A stretch of DNA of 64,000 nt from Rhodobacteraceae bacterium D3-12 (lineage in GTDB: Bacteria; Pseudomonadota; Alphaproteobacteria; Rhodobacterales; Rhodobacteraceae). The notes beneath the pieces were generated by a model. It was not told the origin of the DNA and searched no databases. It was given only the letters and a program-made list of their open reading frames with translations. Where the stretch lies: the NCBI GenBank assembly GCA_025916135.1, contig CP104793.1:2604001-2668000 (forward strand), written 5' to 3'. Position 1 is the stretch's first letter; the number at the start of each line of letters is the position of its first letter. A program made the position numbers and the translations under genes. Shown here piece after piece: positions 24,343 through 33,261 of this stretch.

Positions 24343-25899
24343 ATGACAAAATTTTCTGACCTAAAGCTACACGCGAAGGTTCTTAAAGCCGTCGAAGAAA
24401 CCGGCTATGAATCACCCACCCCAATCCAAGCCGGGGCCATCCCCCCAGCTCTCGAAGGCCGCGACGTGCTCGGCATTGCCCAGACGGGCACGGGCAAGAC
24501 CGCCTCCTTCACCCTTCCCATGATCACGATGCTGGCCCGTGGCCGCGCCCGCGCGCGGATGCCACGCAGCCTCGTGCTTTGCCCGACGCGCGAACTCGCC
24601 GCGCAGGTGGCCGAAAATTTCGACACCTACGCCAAGAACGTCAAACTTTCCAAGGCGTTGCTCATCGGCGGCGTGTCGTTCAAGGAACAAGACCTGCTGA
24701 TCGACAAGGGCGTTGACGTCCTGATCGCGACGCCGGGTCGCCTGCTCGACCATTTCGAACGGGGCAAGCTGATCCTCTCGGACGTCAAGGTGATGGTGGT
24801 CGACGAAGCCGACCGCATGCTCGACATGGGCTTTATCCCTGATATCGAACGGATTTTCGGCCTCACGCCCTTCACCCGCCAGACCCTCTTTTTCTCCGCC
24901 ACCATGGCGCCTGAGATCGAGCGCATCACCAACACCTTCCTGTCCAACCCCGCCCGTATCGAAGTCGCTCGGCAGGCCACCGCCTCTGAGACGATCGAAC
25001 AGGGCGTGGTCATGTTCAAAGGCTCGCGGCGCGACCGCGAGGCGACGGAAAAGCGTAAAGTGCTGCGCATGATGATCGACAGCGAGGGCGAGAAATGCAC
25101 CAACGCGATCATCTTCTGCAACCGCAAGACGGATGTGGATATCGTCGCTAAGTCGTTGAAAAAATACGGCTATGACGCGGCCCCGATCCACGGCGATCTC
25201 GACCAATCGCAACGCACACGCACGCTCGAAGGTTTCCGGGGCGGCGATCTGCGCTTCCTTGTGGCCTCTGACGTGGCTGCGCGCGGGCTTGATGTGCCCT
25301 CGGTCAGCCATGTGTTCAACTTCGACGTTCCCGGCCATGCCGAGGACTACGTTCACCGCATCGGTCGCACCGGCCGCGCCGGGCGCGATGGCAAAGCGAT
25401 GATGATCTGCGTGCCGCGTGATGAGAAAAACCTCGAAGACATCGAGCGTCTGATCCAAAAAGAGATCCCACGCCTCGACAACCCGCTCGGTGGCAACGCA
25501 CCAGCCGCCGCCCCGTCTGGCGACACGGACTCGGAGACAGGCAAACCCCAAGGTGAGCCCAAACCCCGCAGCCGCACCCGGTCGCGCAGCCGTTCCAAGC
25601 CCGCGCCCGAGGCCGAGACCAAACCCGAAACGCAAGCTGAAACCGCCGCAGACGCCAAGGTCGACGCAGATGCCAAACCGGCAGCCGCCGCGCCAGAAGC
25701 CTCTACTGAGGCACCGCAGCAAACCGCCGAAGCCTCTGAACCAAAAGAGAAATCTCGCGGTCGCCGCGGCGGGCGGTCTGATCGTAACAATCAGGGTAAT
25801 CACGGCAACCAAGGTAACCAAGGCAACAAAACTGTCGGCATGGGCGATCACATGCCCAGCTTCATTGCCAAAAGCTTTGACGACCGGCAGGCCGGATAA
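24343..25899 (+). CDS. DEAD-box ATP-dependent RNA helicase (RhlE-like)
   Basis: A 518-residue helicase. Motifs: Q motif YESPTPIQAGAIP, motif I AQTGTGKT, Ia PTRELAAQ, Ib TPGRLLDH, II DEAD (VVDEADRMLDMGF), III SAT, IV region IIFCNRK, V ASDVAARGLD, VI HRIGRTGRAG. The C-terminal about 120 residues are low-complexity: RSRTRSRSRS, alternating Ala/Glu/Thr, then RGRRGGR and Asn/Gly-Gln repeats, typical of RNA-chaperone tails. ATG 24343 has no good ribosome site and is preceded by a small hairpin (GTGTCCG...CGGATACAC), which could modulate translation, for example in the cold. Confidence 0.95.
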   Translation: MTKFSDLKLHAKVLKAVEETGYESPTPIQAGAIPPALEGRDVLGIAQTGTGKTASFTLPMITMLARGRARARMPRSLVLCPTRELAAQVAENFDTYAKNVKLSKALLIGGVSFKEQDLLIDKGVDVLIATPGRLLDHFERGKLILSDVKVMVVDEADRMLDMGFIPDIERIFGLTPFTRQTLFFSATMAPEIERITNTFLSNPARIEVARQATASETIEQGVVMFKGSRRDREATEKRKVLRMMIDSEGEKCTNAIIFCNRKTDVDIVAKSLKKYGYDAAPIHGDLDQSQRTRTLEGFRGGDLRFLVASDVAARGLDVPSVSHVFNFDVPGHAEDYVHRIGRTGRAGRDGKAMMICVPRDEKNLEDIERLIQKEIPRLDNPLGGNAPAAAPSGDTDSETGKPQGEPKPRSRTRSRSRSKPAPEAETKPETQAETAADAKVDADAKPAAAAPEASTEAPQQTAEASEPKEKSRGRRGGRSDRNNQGNHGNQGNQGNKTVGMGDHMPSFIAKSFDDRQAG

Positions 25900-25915
25900 C
25901 CCGCGCCCTAGTCGA

Positions 25916-26691
25916 TCAACGCATCAGAGCGCAAACCTGCCCGTTCCAGATGAATGGGCAGGGCACCCGACCATAAAGCTGTTTGGTCCGCTCCGGTCGG
26001 CCCACCATGCCCGCCTCTTCCATGTAAGAGAAAATCGCGACATAGCGCGGCCGCGCCCCGGCAAGCGGTGCCACCCGATGCAATGAATATCGCCCCCGGA
26101 AAATCTGCAAATCGCCGGGCCGCAATTCCAACCGCCGCACCCGGTCGGATGAACCATCAAGCACCGCACGCACCGCGTCGAAATGCTCATCAACCGAATC
26201 GCGAATATTCGGCGCATATTCAAATGCGCCACCCCTCTCGGCGTTCTGCAAAGCCAGCGTGACGGTAAAATTGTTGGTATCAAAATGCCACGGAAAGCCA
26301 TTGCCCTCCTCCGGCTCTTCCAGACGTTCGCGGATAAAGCAATCAAATCCCGGCGCGTAAAACACCGTTCTCAACGGCCCCTCAGGCCTGAAATTATCCG
26401 CCGGAATGAAGGCGTTCGAGCGGTCATAAACCCGCCTGCGCGGGTCGCCACCCGGCAGGCTCTCATCCTCGCTCGTGAAATAGGCATTGGTCTTGGAAAA
26501 GCTGCGATGCCCTTGATTTAAAACAATATCTGCCTCGGCCACCGTCGCGGCAATCCCTGCTTCAGTCAGAAAGCCGCGCAACCATCCAACCGCAAGCTCT
26601 TGCGCACTTGATCCAACACAACCACCGCCCGAGCAGGGTCATCAATCGGATAGCGTTTCAGATCTATCAACTGTCCAGCACTTGCTACCAT
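25916..26691 (-). pseudogene. 2OG-Fe(II) oxygenase (ArpA/HalD-like), one-base frameshift near the N-terminus
   Basis: The main frame from about 26578 to 25916 encodes GFLTEAGIA..., an iron-binding H-x-D in FPWHFDTNNF, ENAERGGAFEYAP-like strand sequence, PGDLQIFRGRYSLHRVAPL with the distal histidine, and RPRYVAIFSY with the 2-oxoglutarate arginine. It lacks an ATG. In the adjacent frame ATG 26691, behind an excellent GAGGAGAGGGG site, encodes about 37 plausible residues (LIDLKRYPIDDPARAVVVLD...LRLDG) that join the main frame if one base is added near 26580. I infer one intact gene broken by an indel. HxD, not HxG, argues for hydroxylation rather than halogenation. Confidence 0.75.
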
Positions 26692-26786
26692 GACCCCTCT
26701 CCTCATGCTCTACCCCAGCCAAGAACAGATCTGCGGCCCGTTCTTTTTCAAAAACAACACGCGTCACGTCGTACCCCACCCCGCCC

Positions 26787-26814
26787 TTGACAATTCCTGA
26801 CACTGAGCTACCTT
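26787..26814 (+). promoter_or_regulatory. Candidate promoter of the HD-domain gene
   Basis: TTGACA (consensus -35) is followed after 16 bases by TACCTT. A small hairpin (TGTGGG-cgcaaaa-CCCACA) lies between it and the start codon at 26867. Confidence 0.4.
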
Positions 26815-26866
26815 TGACCTGTGGGCGCAAAACCCACATCTTTCCCTAAAAATTGTGAGAATAATC

Positions 26867-27439
26867 ATGCTGACAGATCGTTTTGACGATGCTCTGAGCT
26901 ATGCCGCGCGGCTTCACCGCGATCAAACGCGCAAAGGCTCTGGCGTCCCTTATGTTTCCCACCTCATCGCCGTTGCCTCCCTTGTTCTGGAATATGGTGG
27001 CGACGAAGATCAGGCCATTGGCGGCCTTCTCCACGATGCCGTCGAAGACCAAGGCGGCGCGGCAGCGCTGGCCGAGATTACATCGCGATTTGGCCCCCGC
27101 GTCGCCGCTATCGTCACTGCCTGTTCCGACAGTGACGGTGACAACAAAGCCCCTTGGGAGGAACGTAAGAACGCCTATCTCGCTGGGATTGCTAAAAAAT
27201 CCGACGACGCCGTGCTTGTCACCACTTGTGACAAACTGCACAACGCGACCAGCATCGTCGAAGACCTGCGCCGCGTTGGCCCCACGGTGTTTGAACGTTT
27301 CACCGCCCGGCGTGACGGCACGCTCTGGTACTACCGCGAACTCGCCCGCGCCCTTGCGCAACGCGCGCCCGGCCCCTTGACGGAGCGCCTCTCGCGCCGC
27401 GTGGATGAGCTGCACACCCTCGCCGAAAGCATGGCTTAA
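26867..27439 (+). CDS. HD-domain hydrolase (SpoT/MESH1-like)
   Basis: A 190-residue protein of the HD superfamily close to the hydrolase domain of RelA/SpoT and small alarmone hydrolases. Metal ligands are visible as H in RLHRDQTRKGSGVPYVSHLIAV (early helices), HD in GGLLHDAVEDQGG, and D in TTCDKLHNATS. It has no synthetase or TGS/ACT domain, so it could hydrolyse (p)ppGpp or another nucleotide; substrate is unproven. ATG 26867 is preferred to the upstream GTG at 26855. Its stop codon overlaps the stop of the opposite gene in TTAA. Confidence 0.8.
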   Translation: MLTDRFDDALSYAARLHRDQTRKGSGVPYVSHLIAVASLVLEYGGDEDQAIGGLLHDAVEDQGGAAALAEITSRFGPRVAAIVTACSDSDGDNKAPWEERKNAYLAGIAKKSDDAVLVTTCDKLHNATSIVEDLRRVGPTVFERFTARRDGTLWYYRELARALAQRAPGPLTERLSRRVDELHTLAESMA

Positions 27440-27990
27440 ACGCGGCCTCTGATCCGGTGCACCGCGCTCAGGATCAACGCCGCGACGATCAGCACCATGG
27501 CCAGCGTCAGCAAAGCGAACTTCACCGCCGCCGCGCTGGAATAGGTCATGGCTAAGGTTTGGGAAATCGCGTCTGGCCGCGCCAGCATGGCGAAAGACAA
27601 AAGGTTCTCAACCGCGTCCATCGCCGCGCCCGCCATCCCGGTCACGGCCGCCCAAACGCCCACGCGCCGCCCCCAGTGTCCCGCGCCGCTCAATCGTGCA
27701 ACCAGCGTGCCCAGCAATAGCGCCAACACCATCACCGTGGCGATGAAGCCAAAATCAATTATCTGCGTGCGCCAGTAGACTTCCAGCGTCCCCGCTTCCT
27801 GCATCACGCCGTAGAAGCCTTCGATTTTCTCGGCGTCAAACGCAAGCTGCCCTGTCGCATAATCCACCGGATGCCGAGACGCGGCATAGCTCGCATCAAG
27901 CCGTCCTTTAACCACCTGAAACGCACCAAAAGCGGCCAGCGTTGCACCCGCGTGAAGATAGGGGTTGATCGAAAAAAGTCGTGCAAACAT
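27436..27990 (-). CDS. Four-helix membrane protein of unknown function, divergent from marR
   Basis: A 184-residue integral membrane protein with about four helices (residues about 8-25, 73-97, 107-127, 152-176). A loop reads AFDAEKIEGFYGVMQEAGTLEVYWRTQ. No family is recognised with confidence. The start chosen is ATG 27990, with GGAG seven bases upstream; the ATG at 28008 lies inside an operator palindrome. Sharing a control region with a MarR regulator suggests it is the regulator's target. Confidence 0.75.
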   Translation of the reverse strand: MFARLFSINPYLHAGATLAAFGAFQVVKGRLDASYAASRHPVDYATGQLAFDAEKIEGFYGVMQEAGTLEVYWRTQIIDFGFIATVMVLALLLGTLVARLSGAGHWGRRVGVWAAVTGMAGAAMDAVENLLSFAMLARPDAISQTLAMTYSSAAAVKFALLTLAMVLIVAALILSAVHRIRGRV

Positions 27991-28006
27991 GTGATTCTCC
28001 GTTTCC

Positions 28007-28039
28007 ATTCCACGGAATTTTAATTACATTCCTCGGAAT
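28007..28039. promoter_or_regulatory. Two tandem palindromic operators between the membrane protein and marR
   Basis: ATTCC-AC-GGAAT (28007-28018) and ATTCC-TC-GGAAT (28028-28039) are perfect 5-bp inverted repeats, spaced 21 bp centre to centre, about two helical turns. This layout is typical for MarR dimers binding cooperatively on one DNA face to control both divergent genes. Confidence 0.75.
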
Positions 28040-28056
28040 ATTACTCAAGAGGCAAA

Positions 28057-28503
28057 ATGAAAAACCTTCCCCTCCCTGCCCGCTTCGGCCAACAGATGGG
28101 CATCACGAGCCAGCTCTATATCGGTCTCATGTCACGGATCATCGAGCCGCACGGGCTCACCTATGCACAGTTTACGGTTCTCTTGCACCTCGCCCGTCGC
28201 AAGCACCCGACACGGGTGTCCGACATGGCGCGCGCGGTCGAACTCAATCAACCAGCGGTCACCAAGGTTGTGCAGAAATTTATCGCAAATGGCTGGGCCG
28301 AAACCACGCCCGACGCAAGCGATCAGCGAAGCCGCCAGATCGCCATTACTGACGCCGGTCGCACCCATATCGCAGAGGTGCAACAAAGCTTTGGGCCGAT
28401 GTTTGCGCGCCTACTCGACGGTTGGAGCGAAGATCACCTCGACCGGTTTATCGCCGATCTCCAGACCCTCACCAACACTCTCGAAACGCTTAAAAACCCC
28501 TAG
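28057..28503 (+). CDS. MarR-family transcriptional regulator
   Basis: A 148-residue winged-helix regulator. The DNA-binding helices are RVSDMARAVELNQPAVTKVV (about residues 52-71) and the wing is TTPDASDQRSRQIAITDAG, with the Asp-x-Arg motif of MarR proteins. Dimerisation helices flank it. No cysteine is present, so it should sense a ligand rather than oxidants. It probably represses itself and the divergent membrane protein through the paired palindromes. Its stop TAG overlaps the rnj stop in CTAG. Confidence 0.92.
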   Translation: MKNLPLPARFGQQMGITSQLYIGLMSRIIEPHGLTYAQFTVLLHLARRKHPTRVSDMARAVELNQPAVTKVVQKFIANGWAETTPDASDQRSRQIAITDAGRTHIAEVQQSFGPMFARLLDGWSEDHLDRFIADLQTLTNTLETLKNP

Positions 28504-30167
28504 GTCAGGCGGCTTGTTACCACCGTCACCTCGGGCTTCTTGCCAATCTCGTCTTGCGCCACCTTGCGCACGACTCGCTTCAACTCTTGTTCCAGCTTGG
28601 CATCATCAGCCAGCGTCTTTTCCGACGCCCGGCCAAGGAACTGCCCCAAATCGGCTTCAAGGATCTCAACCAACGGCACCCGGCTTCGCCCGGTCTCGGC
28701 AATCCCCATAAGCTCGCACCACGGATCACCCAACGGCTCGTCGCGCTCATCAAGGATCAGCGTCACCACCACATGCCCGTTCAAGGCCATGCGAATCCGG
28801 TCGCGCACGATCCCGTCCAACGCCCCAATCTGCACCGCCCCATCCAGATACATGCGGCCGGTTTCGATATACTCAGCCACAGTCGGTTCATTGCCGCTCA
28901 GGTCGATCATCATCCCGTTCACCGCGACAATCCCCTGACGTCGCTTAGACTTGGCCAGCTTCACATGCTCGCGCAGGTGCCGGTGTTCGCCATGCATCGG
29001 GATCACCATCTGCGGATCGACCAGATCGTGCATCTTGGCCAAATCCGGCCGGTTGGCGTGGCCCGACACGTGATAGAAGCCGGCGTTTTCATCGACCACA
29101 TCAACGCCCATCTCGGAAAACTGGTTCATGATGCGGATCACGCCACGTTCGTTCCCCGGAATGGTTTTTGATGAAAAGAGGAACATATCCCCTTCCTTCA
29201 TCGTGATCCCGTTAAACTTGCCCCGCGCCAGTTGCGCGCTCGCCGCGCGCCGCTCCCCTTGCGAGCCGGTCACCAGCAAACACAGGTTCTCGCGTGGCAC
29301 CGAAACGGCATCTTCCGGCGCAATCACCTTGGGAAAGCCGGTCAAAACGCCGGTTTCCACCGCCGCCTCGATCATCCGGCGCATCGCCCGCCCCAGCAAA
29401 CAGATTGAGCGCCCAGCCCGCTCTGCCGCCTCTGCCAGCGTTTTCACCCGCGCCACGTTTGACGCGAATGTCGTCGCCACGACCATGCCCTTGGCGCTGG
29501 AAAACAGCGCCTCGATTTCGCCGGGTAATTCAGATTCCGAGCGCCCCTCTTTGGTTGAAAATACGTTGGTTGAATCACACACCAACGCCCGAACACCCGG
29601 CTTGGCAATCTCCTGCCACATCGCCTCGTCAAAGGGTTCGCCCACGATCGGCTCGTGATCGACCTTGAAGTCACCCGAATGCACGATCCGCCCGTCCGGG
29701 CTATCAATAACCAGCCCCGCACTCTCCGGGATCGAATGCGACACCGGCGCAAATGCAACCGTAAACGGCCCCGCCTGCACGGTTTCGGGCCATGGCGAAA
29801 CGGTCTTGATCTTCTTGGGATCCTGCCCCGCCTCTTCCATCTTCAAACGCGCCAAATGCGCGGTAAAGGCGCGGGCATAGACCGGCACATCCAGCAGATC
29901 GGGAAAGCGCGACACCGCCCCGATGTGATCCTCATGTGCGTGGGTGATGAAAATCGCCTCAAGCCGATCCTTACGCTCAATCAGCCAACTCATGTCCGGC
30001 AGGATCAGATCAACCCCCGGCGTGCTGTCCATATCCGGGAAGGTGACCCCCAGATCGATAAGGATGAACCGCTCCTTCCCCTCTGGCCCATAGCCATAGA
30101 CATAGGCGTTCATGCCAATTTCCCCGGCACCGCCAAGGGGAAGATAAATCAATCGGTCGCGGCTCAT
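28500..30167 (-). CDS. rnj: Ribonuclease J
   Basis: A 555-residue metallo-beta-lactamase/beta-CASP RNase with 5'-3' exo- and endonuclease activity, the main mRNA decay and rRNA maturation enzyme where RNase E is reduced. Motifs: LGGAGEIGMN at the start, zinc site HAHEDH (about residue 76), HSGDFKVDHEP, the beta-CASP region DSTNVFS, and PMHGEHRHL near residue 390. The C-terminal dimerisation domain is present. Its ATG overlaps the coaX stop (ATGA), placing it in the birA-coaX-rnj operon. Confidence 0.97.
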   Translation of the reverse strand: MSRDRLIYLPLGGAGEIGMNAYVYGYGPEGKERFILIDLGVTFPDMDSTPGVDLILPDMSWLIERKDRLEAIFITHAHEDHIGAVSRFPDLLDVPVYARAFTAHLARLKMEEAGQDPKKIKTVSPWPETVQAGPFTVAFAPVSHSIPESAGLVIDSPDGRIVHSGDFKVDHEPIVGEPFDEAMWQEIAKPGVRALVCDSTNVFSTKEGRSESELPGEIEALFSSAKGMVVATTFASNVARVKTLAEAAERAGRSICLLGRAMRRMIEAAVETGVLTGFPKVIAPEDAVSVPRENLCLLVTGSQGERRAASAQLARGKFNGITMKEGDMFLFSSKTIPGNERGVIRIMNQFSEMGVDVVDENAGFYHVSGHANRPDLAKMHDLVDPQMVIPMHGEHRHLREHVKLAKSKRRQGIVAVNGMMIDLSGNEPTVAEYIETGRMYLDGAVQIGALDGIVRDRIRMALNGHVVVTLILDERDEPLGDPWCELMGIAETGRSRVPLVEILEADLGQFLGRASEKTLADDAKLEQELKRVVRKVAQDEIGKKPEVTVVTSRLT

Positions 30168-30943
30168 ATATTGCCCTGCTCTTTGTTATAATTGTGGATC
30201 ACGGTCAGCCCGTGCATGGTCAGATCATCTTCGAACGCATCGAACAGATCCTCGGATTGCTGGAACAATGGCGCCAGCCCGCCTGTTGCTATCACTTGCA
30301 TGTCGCGGTCGCGCTCGGCTTTGATACGTCCGCATACCTCTTTGACAAGGCCGACATACCCCCAAAACACGCCGGATTGAATACACGCCACCGTGTTCGT
30401 GCCAATCACCGACTGCGGCTTGGCAATATCTACATGCGGCAGCGCAGCGGCGGCCATATGCAACGCCTCAAGGCTCAGGTTCACACCGGGAGAGATCACC
30501 CCACCGATATAGGCCCCGTCCTTTGCCACCACATCAAATGTTGTCGCCGTGCCGAAATCCACCACGATGATATCACCGCCATGCCGGTCAAACGCCGCCG
30601 CCGTGTTCACCAATCTGTCCGGCCCCACGATCGTGCCCTCATCCACCCGCGGCGCATGCGGCAACAGACAGTCGGGCTTGCCCACAACCAAGGGACGCGC
30701 GCCAAAAAACCGGTCGGCAAAAACCCGAAGGTTGAACACAACCCGCGGCACCGTGGACGAGATGATCACCTCGGTGATATCCACCTCCACCCCGTAATGT
30801 TTGACCAAGGTGGAATACCAGGTGAAATAGGCATCCGCCGTGCGGGCATGATGCGTCGATGTCCGCAAGGTGCAGAGAAACGTCTCGCCGTCCCAAATCG
30901 AAAACACCGTATTCGTGTTGCCGCAATCAATGCACAGAAGCAT
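30164..30943 (-). CDS. coaX: Type III pantothenate kinase
   Basis: A 259-residue ASKHA-fold kinase that phosphorylates pantothenate in coenzyme A synthesis and needs a monovalent cation. Motifs: DCGNTNTVFS phosphate-1 loop at residues 6-15, GPDRLVN at about 107, DFGTATTFD (phosphate-2), GGVISPG, and ATGGLAPLF. Length is normal. It lies between birA and rnj, the usual order in Rhodobacterales, 12 bases after the birA stop. Confidence 0.97.
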   Translation of the reverse strand: MLLCIDCGNTNTVFSIWDGETFLCTLRTSTHHARTADAYFTWYSTLVKHYGVEVDITEVIISSTVPRVVFNLRVFADRFFGARPLVVGKPDCLLPHAPRVDEGTIVGPDRLVNTAAAFDRHGGDIIVVDFGTATTFDVVAKDGAYIGGVISPGVNLSLEALHMAAAALPHVDIAKPQSVIGTNTVACIQSGVFWGYVGLVKEVCGRIKAERDRDMQVIATGGLAPLFQQSEDLFDAFEDDLTMHGLTVIHNYNKEQGNI

Positions 30944-30955
30944 GCCCGCTCCCTT

Positions 30956-31699
30956 TCAAAAGAAAATATCCGCAGCAGCAATCGCCACCCGGCCCTTGGG
31001 CGTGGATAGAACAAGATTGCCCACCTCGTCCACCGTCTCAAAGGTGCCGGTCGTTTCATCCTTCGTGGTGCGCGCCGTGATCACTTCGCCCAACCGCGCC
31101 GCCCGCGACAGCCACGCCTCGCGGATCGGCTGAAAACCATAGGTCTGAAACGCCGCCTCACGCTTGGCAAATGCCGCTGCCAACTGGTCAAGAAACAGCT
31201 CCGGCGTGACCTCAACCCCCAACGCCTGCCTAAGCGAGACCGGCGGCACCGCGCCCTCGTCGACCGTTTCTGGCACATGCGACAGGTTCACACCGATCCC
31301 GATAAAAAGATGCGTTTGCCCGCCCATTTGCCCCGAACTTTCAAGCAATATCCCGGCCAGCTTGCCACCGTTCAACAGCACATCATTGGGCCACTTCAAG
31401 GCAAAGCTCTCGGCCCGACCGGTCACCGCAACGCAGGCATCAAACAACGCCAGCGCCGCCACAAAAGACCGCAATGCCAACTGCCCCGGCGGATCATCTC
31501 GCCGCAGTACCAACGTCGCTGCGAAATTCCCGCCCGGATCGCGCCACGCCCGGCCGCGCCGCCCCCGCGCTGCCACTTGCCGCCGCGCCAAAATCCACTC
31601 CGGCCCGCTAAGCTCCGATACAACCCGCGCGGCCACGGCCATGGTGCTGTCCACCTCGTCCAACACCCGCCGCCCATATCCGTCCGGCCAACCGTTCAT
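30956..31699 (-). CDS. birA: Biotin--[acetyl-CoA-carboxylase] ligase
   Basis: A 247-residue ligase that activates biotin with ATP and attaches it to BCCP-type lysines, such as those of acetyl-CoA carboxylase and the methylcrotonyl-CoA carboxylase in this window. It has the catalytic loop GRRGRAWRDPGGN, KWPNDVLLNGGKLAGILLES (the GGKLAGIL motif) and IGIGVNL. It lacks the N-terminal DNA-binding domain, so it is not the repressor type. ATG 31699 follows GCAGGAGCGGGT. The sequence before it is a dispersed repeat also found before HMG-CoA lyase. Confidence 0.95.
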   Translation of the reverse strand: MNGWPDGYGRRVLDEVDSTMAVAARVVSELSGPEWILARRQVAARGRRGRAWRDPGGNFAATLVLRRDDPPGQLALRSFVAALALFDACVAVTGRAESFALKWPNDVLLNGGKLAGILLESSGQMGGQTHLFIGIGVNLSHVPETVDEGAVPPVSLRQALGVEVTPELFLDQLAAAFAKREAAFQTYGFQPIREAWLSRAARLGEVITARTTKDETTGTFETVDEVGNLVLSTPKGRVAIAAADIFF

Positions 31700-31706
31700 A
31701 CCCGCT

Positions 31707-31746
31707 CCTGCGCTTTCATCTTGCCCAAAATACTCAAATTCCACCG
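31707..31746 (-). repeat. Dispersed repeat leading into birA
   Basis: On the minus strand CCGGTG...TTTGAGTATTTTGGGCAAG then ATGAAA, ending eight bases before the birA start. Near-identical to the sequence at 55506-55543, which leads into the HMG-CoA lyase gene in the same orientation and position. Confidence 0.6.
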
Positions 31747-31749
31747 GTT

Positions 31750-31785
31750 CCAAAAGCAAAACGCCCGCCAATCAAAGCGGGCGTT
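31750..31785 (-). terminator. Intrinsic terminator of the nuo operon after nuoN
   Basis: AACGCCCGC pairs with GCGGGCGTT (9 bp) around an 8-base loop, followed on the minus strand by TTTGCTTTTGG. It lies 24 bases past the nuoN stop and separates nuo from birA. Confidence 0.8.
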
Positions 31786-31808
31786 CGCCTCTTTACACCT
31801 GTGCAAGA

Positions 31809-33248
31809 TCAGTTAACCAGCGCCGCCGCCGCGCTCTGCGCCACAGCCTCGATGCCGAACAGGTTCACAACCCCCACCAGCATCGCCGCCGCGCTCGCCA
31901 TCAACAGCACCCAGCTGACCGATGCGCGCCCCTTATCGAGCCCGTCACCCTCTTCGCCGAAATACATGTAATAGACGATGCGCAGGTAATAGAACGCGCC
32001 AATCACCGAGGCGACCACCCCGGCCACAGCCAGCCACGCCAAACCGCCCTCATAGGCCGCGCGCAGCACATAGAACTTGCCGAAAAAGCCCACCAACGGC
32101 GGCACACCCGCCAGCGAGAAGAGCAGGATCAGCATCGCCAAGGCCCGGCCCGGCTCGCGCTTGGCATATTGGTTGAGCGCAGCGATCTCCGTCACCGGCT
32201 GACCATCACGCTCCATCGACATGATAAAGGCAAAGGTGCCCACGTTCATGGTCACGTAAATCGCCATATAGATCAGCATCGCCTGAACGCCCAACGCCGT
32301 CCCCGCAGCCAGCCCCATCAGGGCAAACCCCATATGCGAGATCGACGAATAGGCCATCAGCCGTTTGATGTTGGTCTGCCCGATCGCCGCCACCGCGCCG
32401 ACGAACATGCTCAGCACCGCCAACAGCGCCAGAACCTGGCTCCAATCGCCGCTCACGCCGCCAAAGGCGTCGTGCAACACGCGCGCAAACAACGCCATCG
32501 CCGCCATCTTCGGCGCTGTGGCAAAAAACGCAGTCACCGGCGTGGGCGAGCCTTCGTAAACATCCGGCGTCCACATGTGAAACGGCACTGCGCTCACTTT
32601 GAACGCCAGCCCGGTCATCACAAAGATCAGCCCCAGCAGCAATCCAATCGGTGCATGCCCCTCACCCGCCGCTTCGATGATCCCGCTAAACAGCGTGGTC
32701 CCGGCATAGCCATAGGTCAACGACGCGCCATAAAGCAGCAAGCCCGAAGACAGCGCGCCCAGCACAAAGTACTTCAGCCCGGCCTCGGTCGAGCGCACAC
32801 TGTCGCGCCGCATCGCCGCCACCACATAGAGCGCCAGCGATTGCAACTCGAGCCCCATATAAAGCGCCATGAGGTCGCCCGCCGACACCATCATCATCAT
32901 CCCGACCGAGGCCAAAGCCACAAGGACCGGATACTCAAACTTCATCATGCCACGCTTGGCCATGAAGTCTTGTCCCATGACCAAAACCGCCGCCGCGCTC
33001 AGCAAAATCGTGACCTTGGCAAACCGGGCAAAACCGTCGTCATTGAACATGCCGCCAAAGGCCGTTCTGGTCCCCGTTCCGGTCATCCCGATCCAGATAC
33101 CAAGCACCGCCATCAACGCCGCCGTCGCCCAGATCAGCGGCGCGGCAAGCTTGTCCTTGCCAGTATAGACCGCCAGCAAAAGAGCGCCCATCGCATAAAG
33201 CGAAAGAACAATCTCGGGCAGGATAATGTTCAGATCAGCCTGGATCAT
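31809..33248 (-). CDS. nuoN: NADH-quinone oxidoreductase subunit N
   Basis: A 479-residue antiporter-like membrane subunit of complex I with about 14 helices. Conserved proton-channel features are present: the lysine in [15 protein letters not shown], the helix with AYSSISHMG, and [19 protein letters not shown]. It forms one of the three pumping modules of the membrane arm. It is the last nuo gene; a terminator follows. Confidence 0.97.
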   Translation of the reverse strand: MIQADLNIILPEIVLSLYAMGALLLAVYTGKDKLAAPLIWATAALMAVLGIWIGMTGTGTRTAFGGMFNDDGFARFAKVTILLSAAAVLVMGQDFMAKRGMMKFEYPVLVALASVGMMMMVSAGDLMALYMGLELQSLALYVVAAMRRDSVRSTEAGLKYFVLGALSSGLLLYGASLTYGYAGTTLFSGIIEAAGEGHAPIGLLLGLIFVMTGLAFKVSAVPFHMWTPDVYEGSPTPVTAFFATAPKMAAMALFARVLHDAFGGVSGDWSQVLALLAVLSMFVGAVAAIGQTNIKRLMAYSSISHMGFALMGLAAGTALGVQAMLIYMAIYVTMNVGTFAFIMSMERDGQPVTEIAALNQYAKREPGRALAMLILLFSLAGVPPLVGFFGKFYVLRAAYEGGLAWLAVAGVVASVIGAFYYLRIVYYMYFGEEGDGLDKGRASVSWVLLMASAAAMLVGVVNLFGIEAVAQSAAAALVN

Positions 33249-33261
33249 CTCTCAAACTCCG

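Noticed and set aside
24412-25851. 479-codon minus-strand frame opposite the DEAD-box helicase
   Set aside because: It mirrors the codon structure of a clear helicase gene on the plus strand; no motif of its own.
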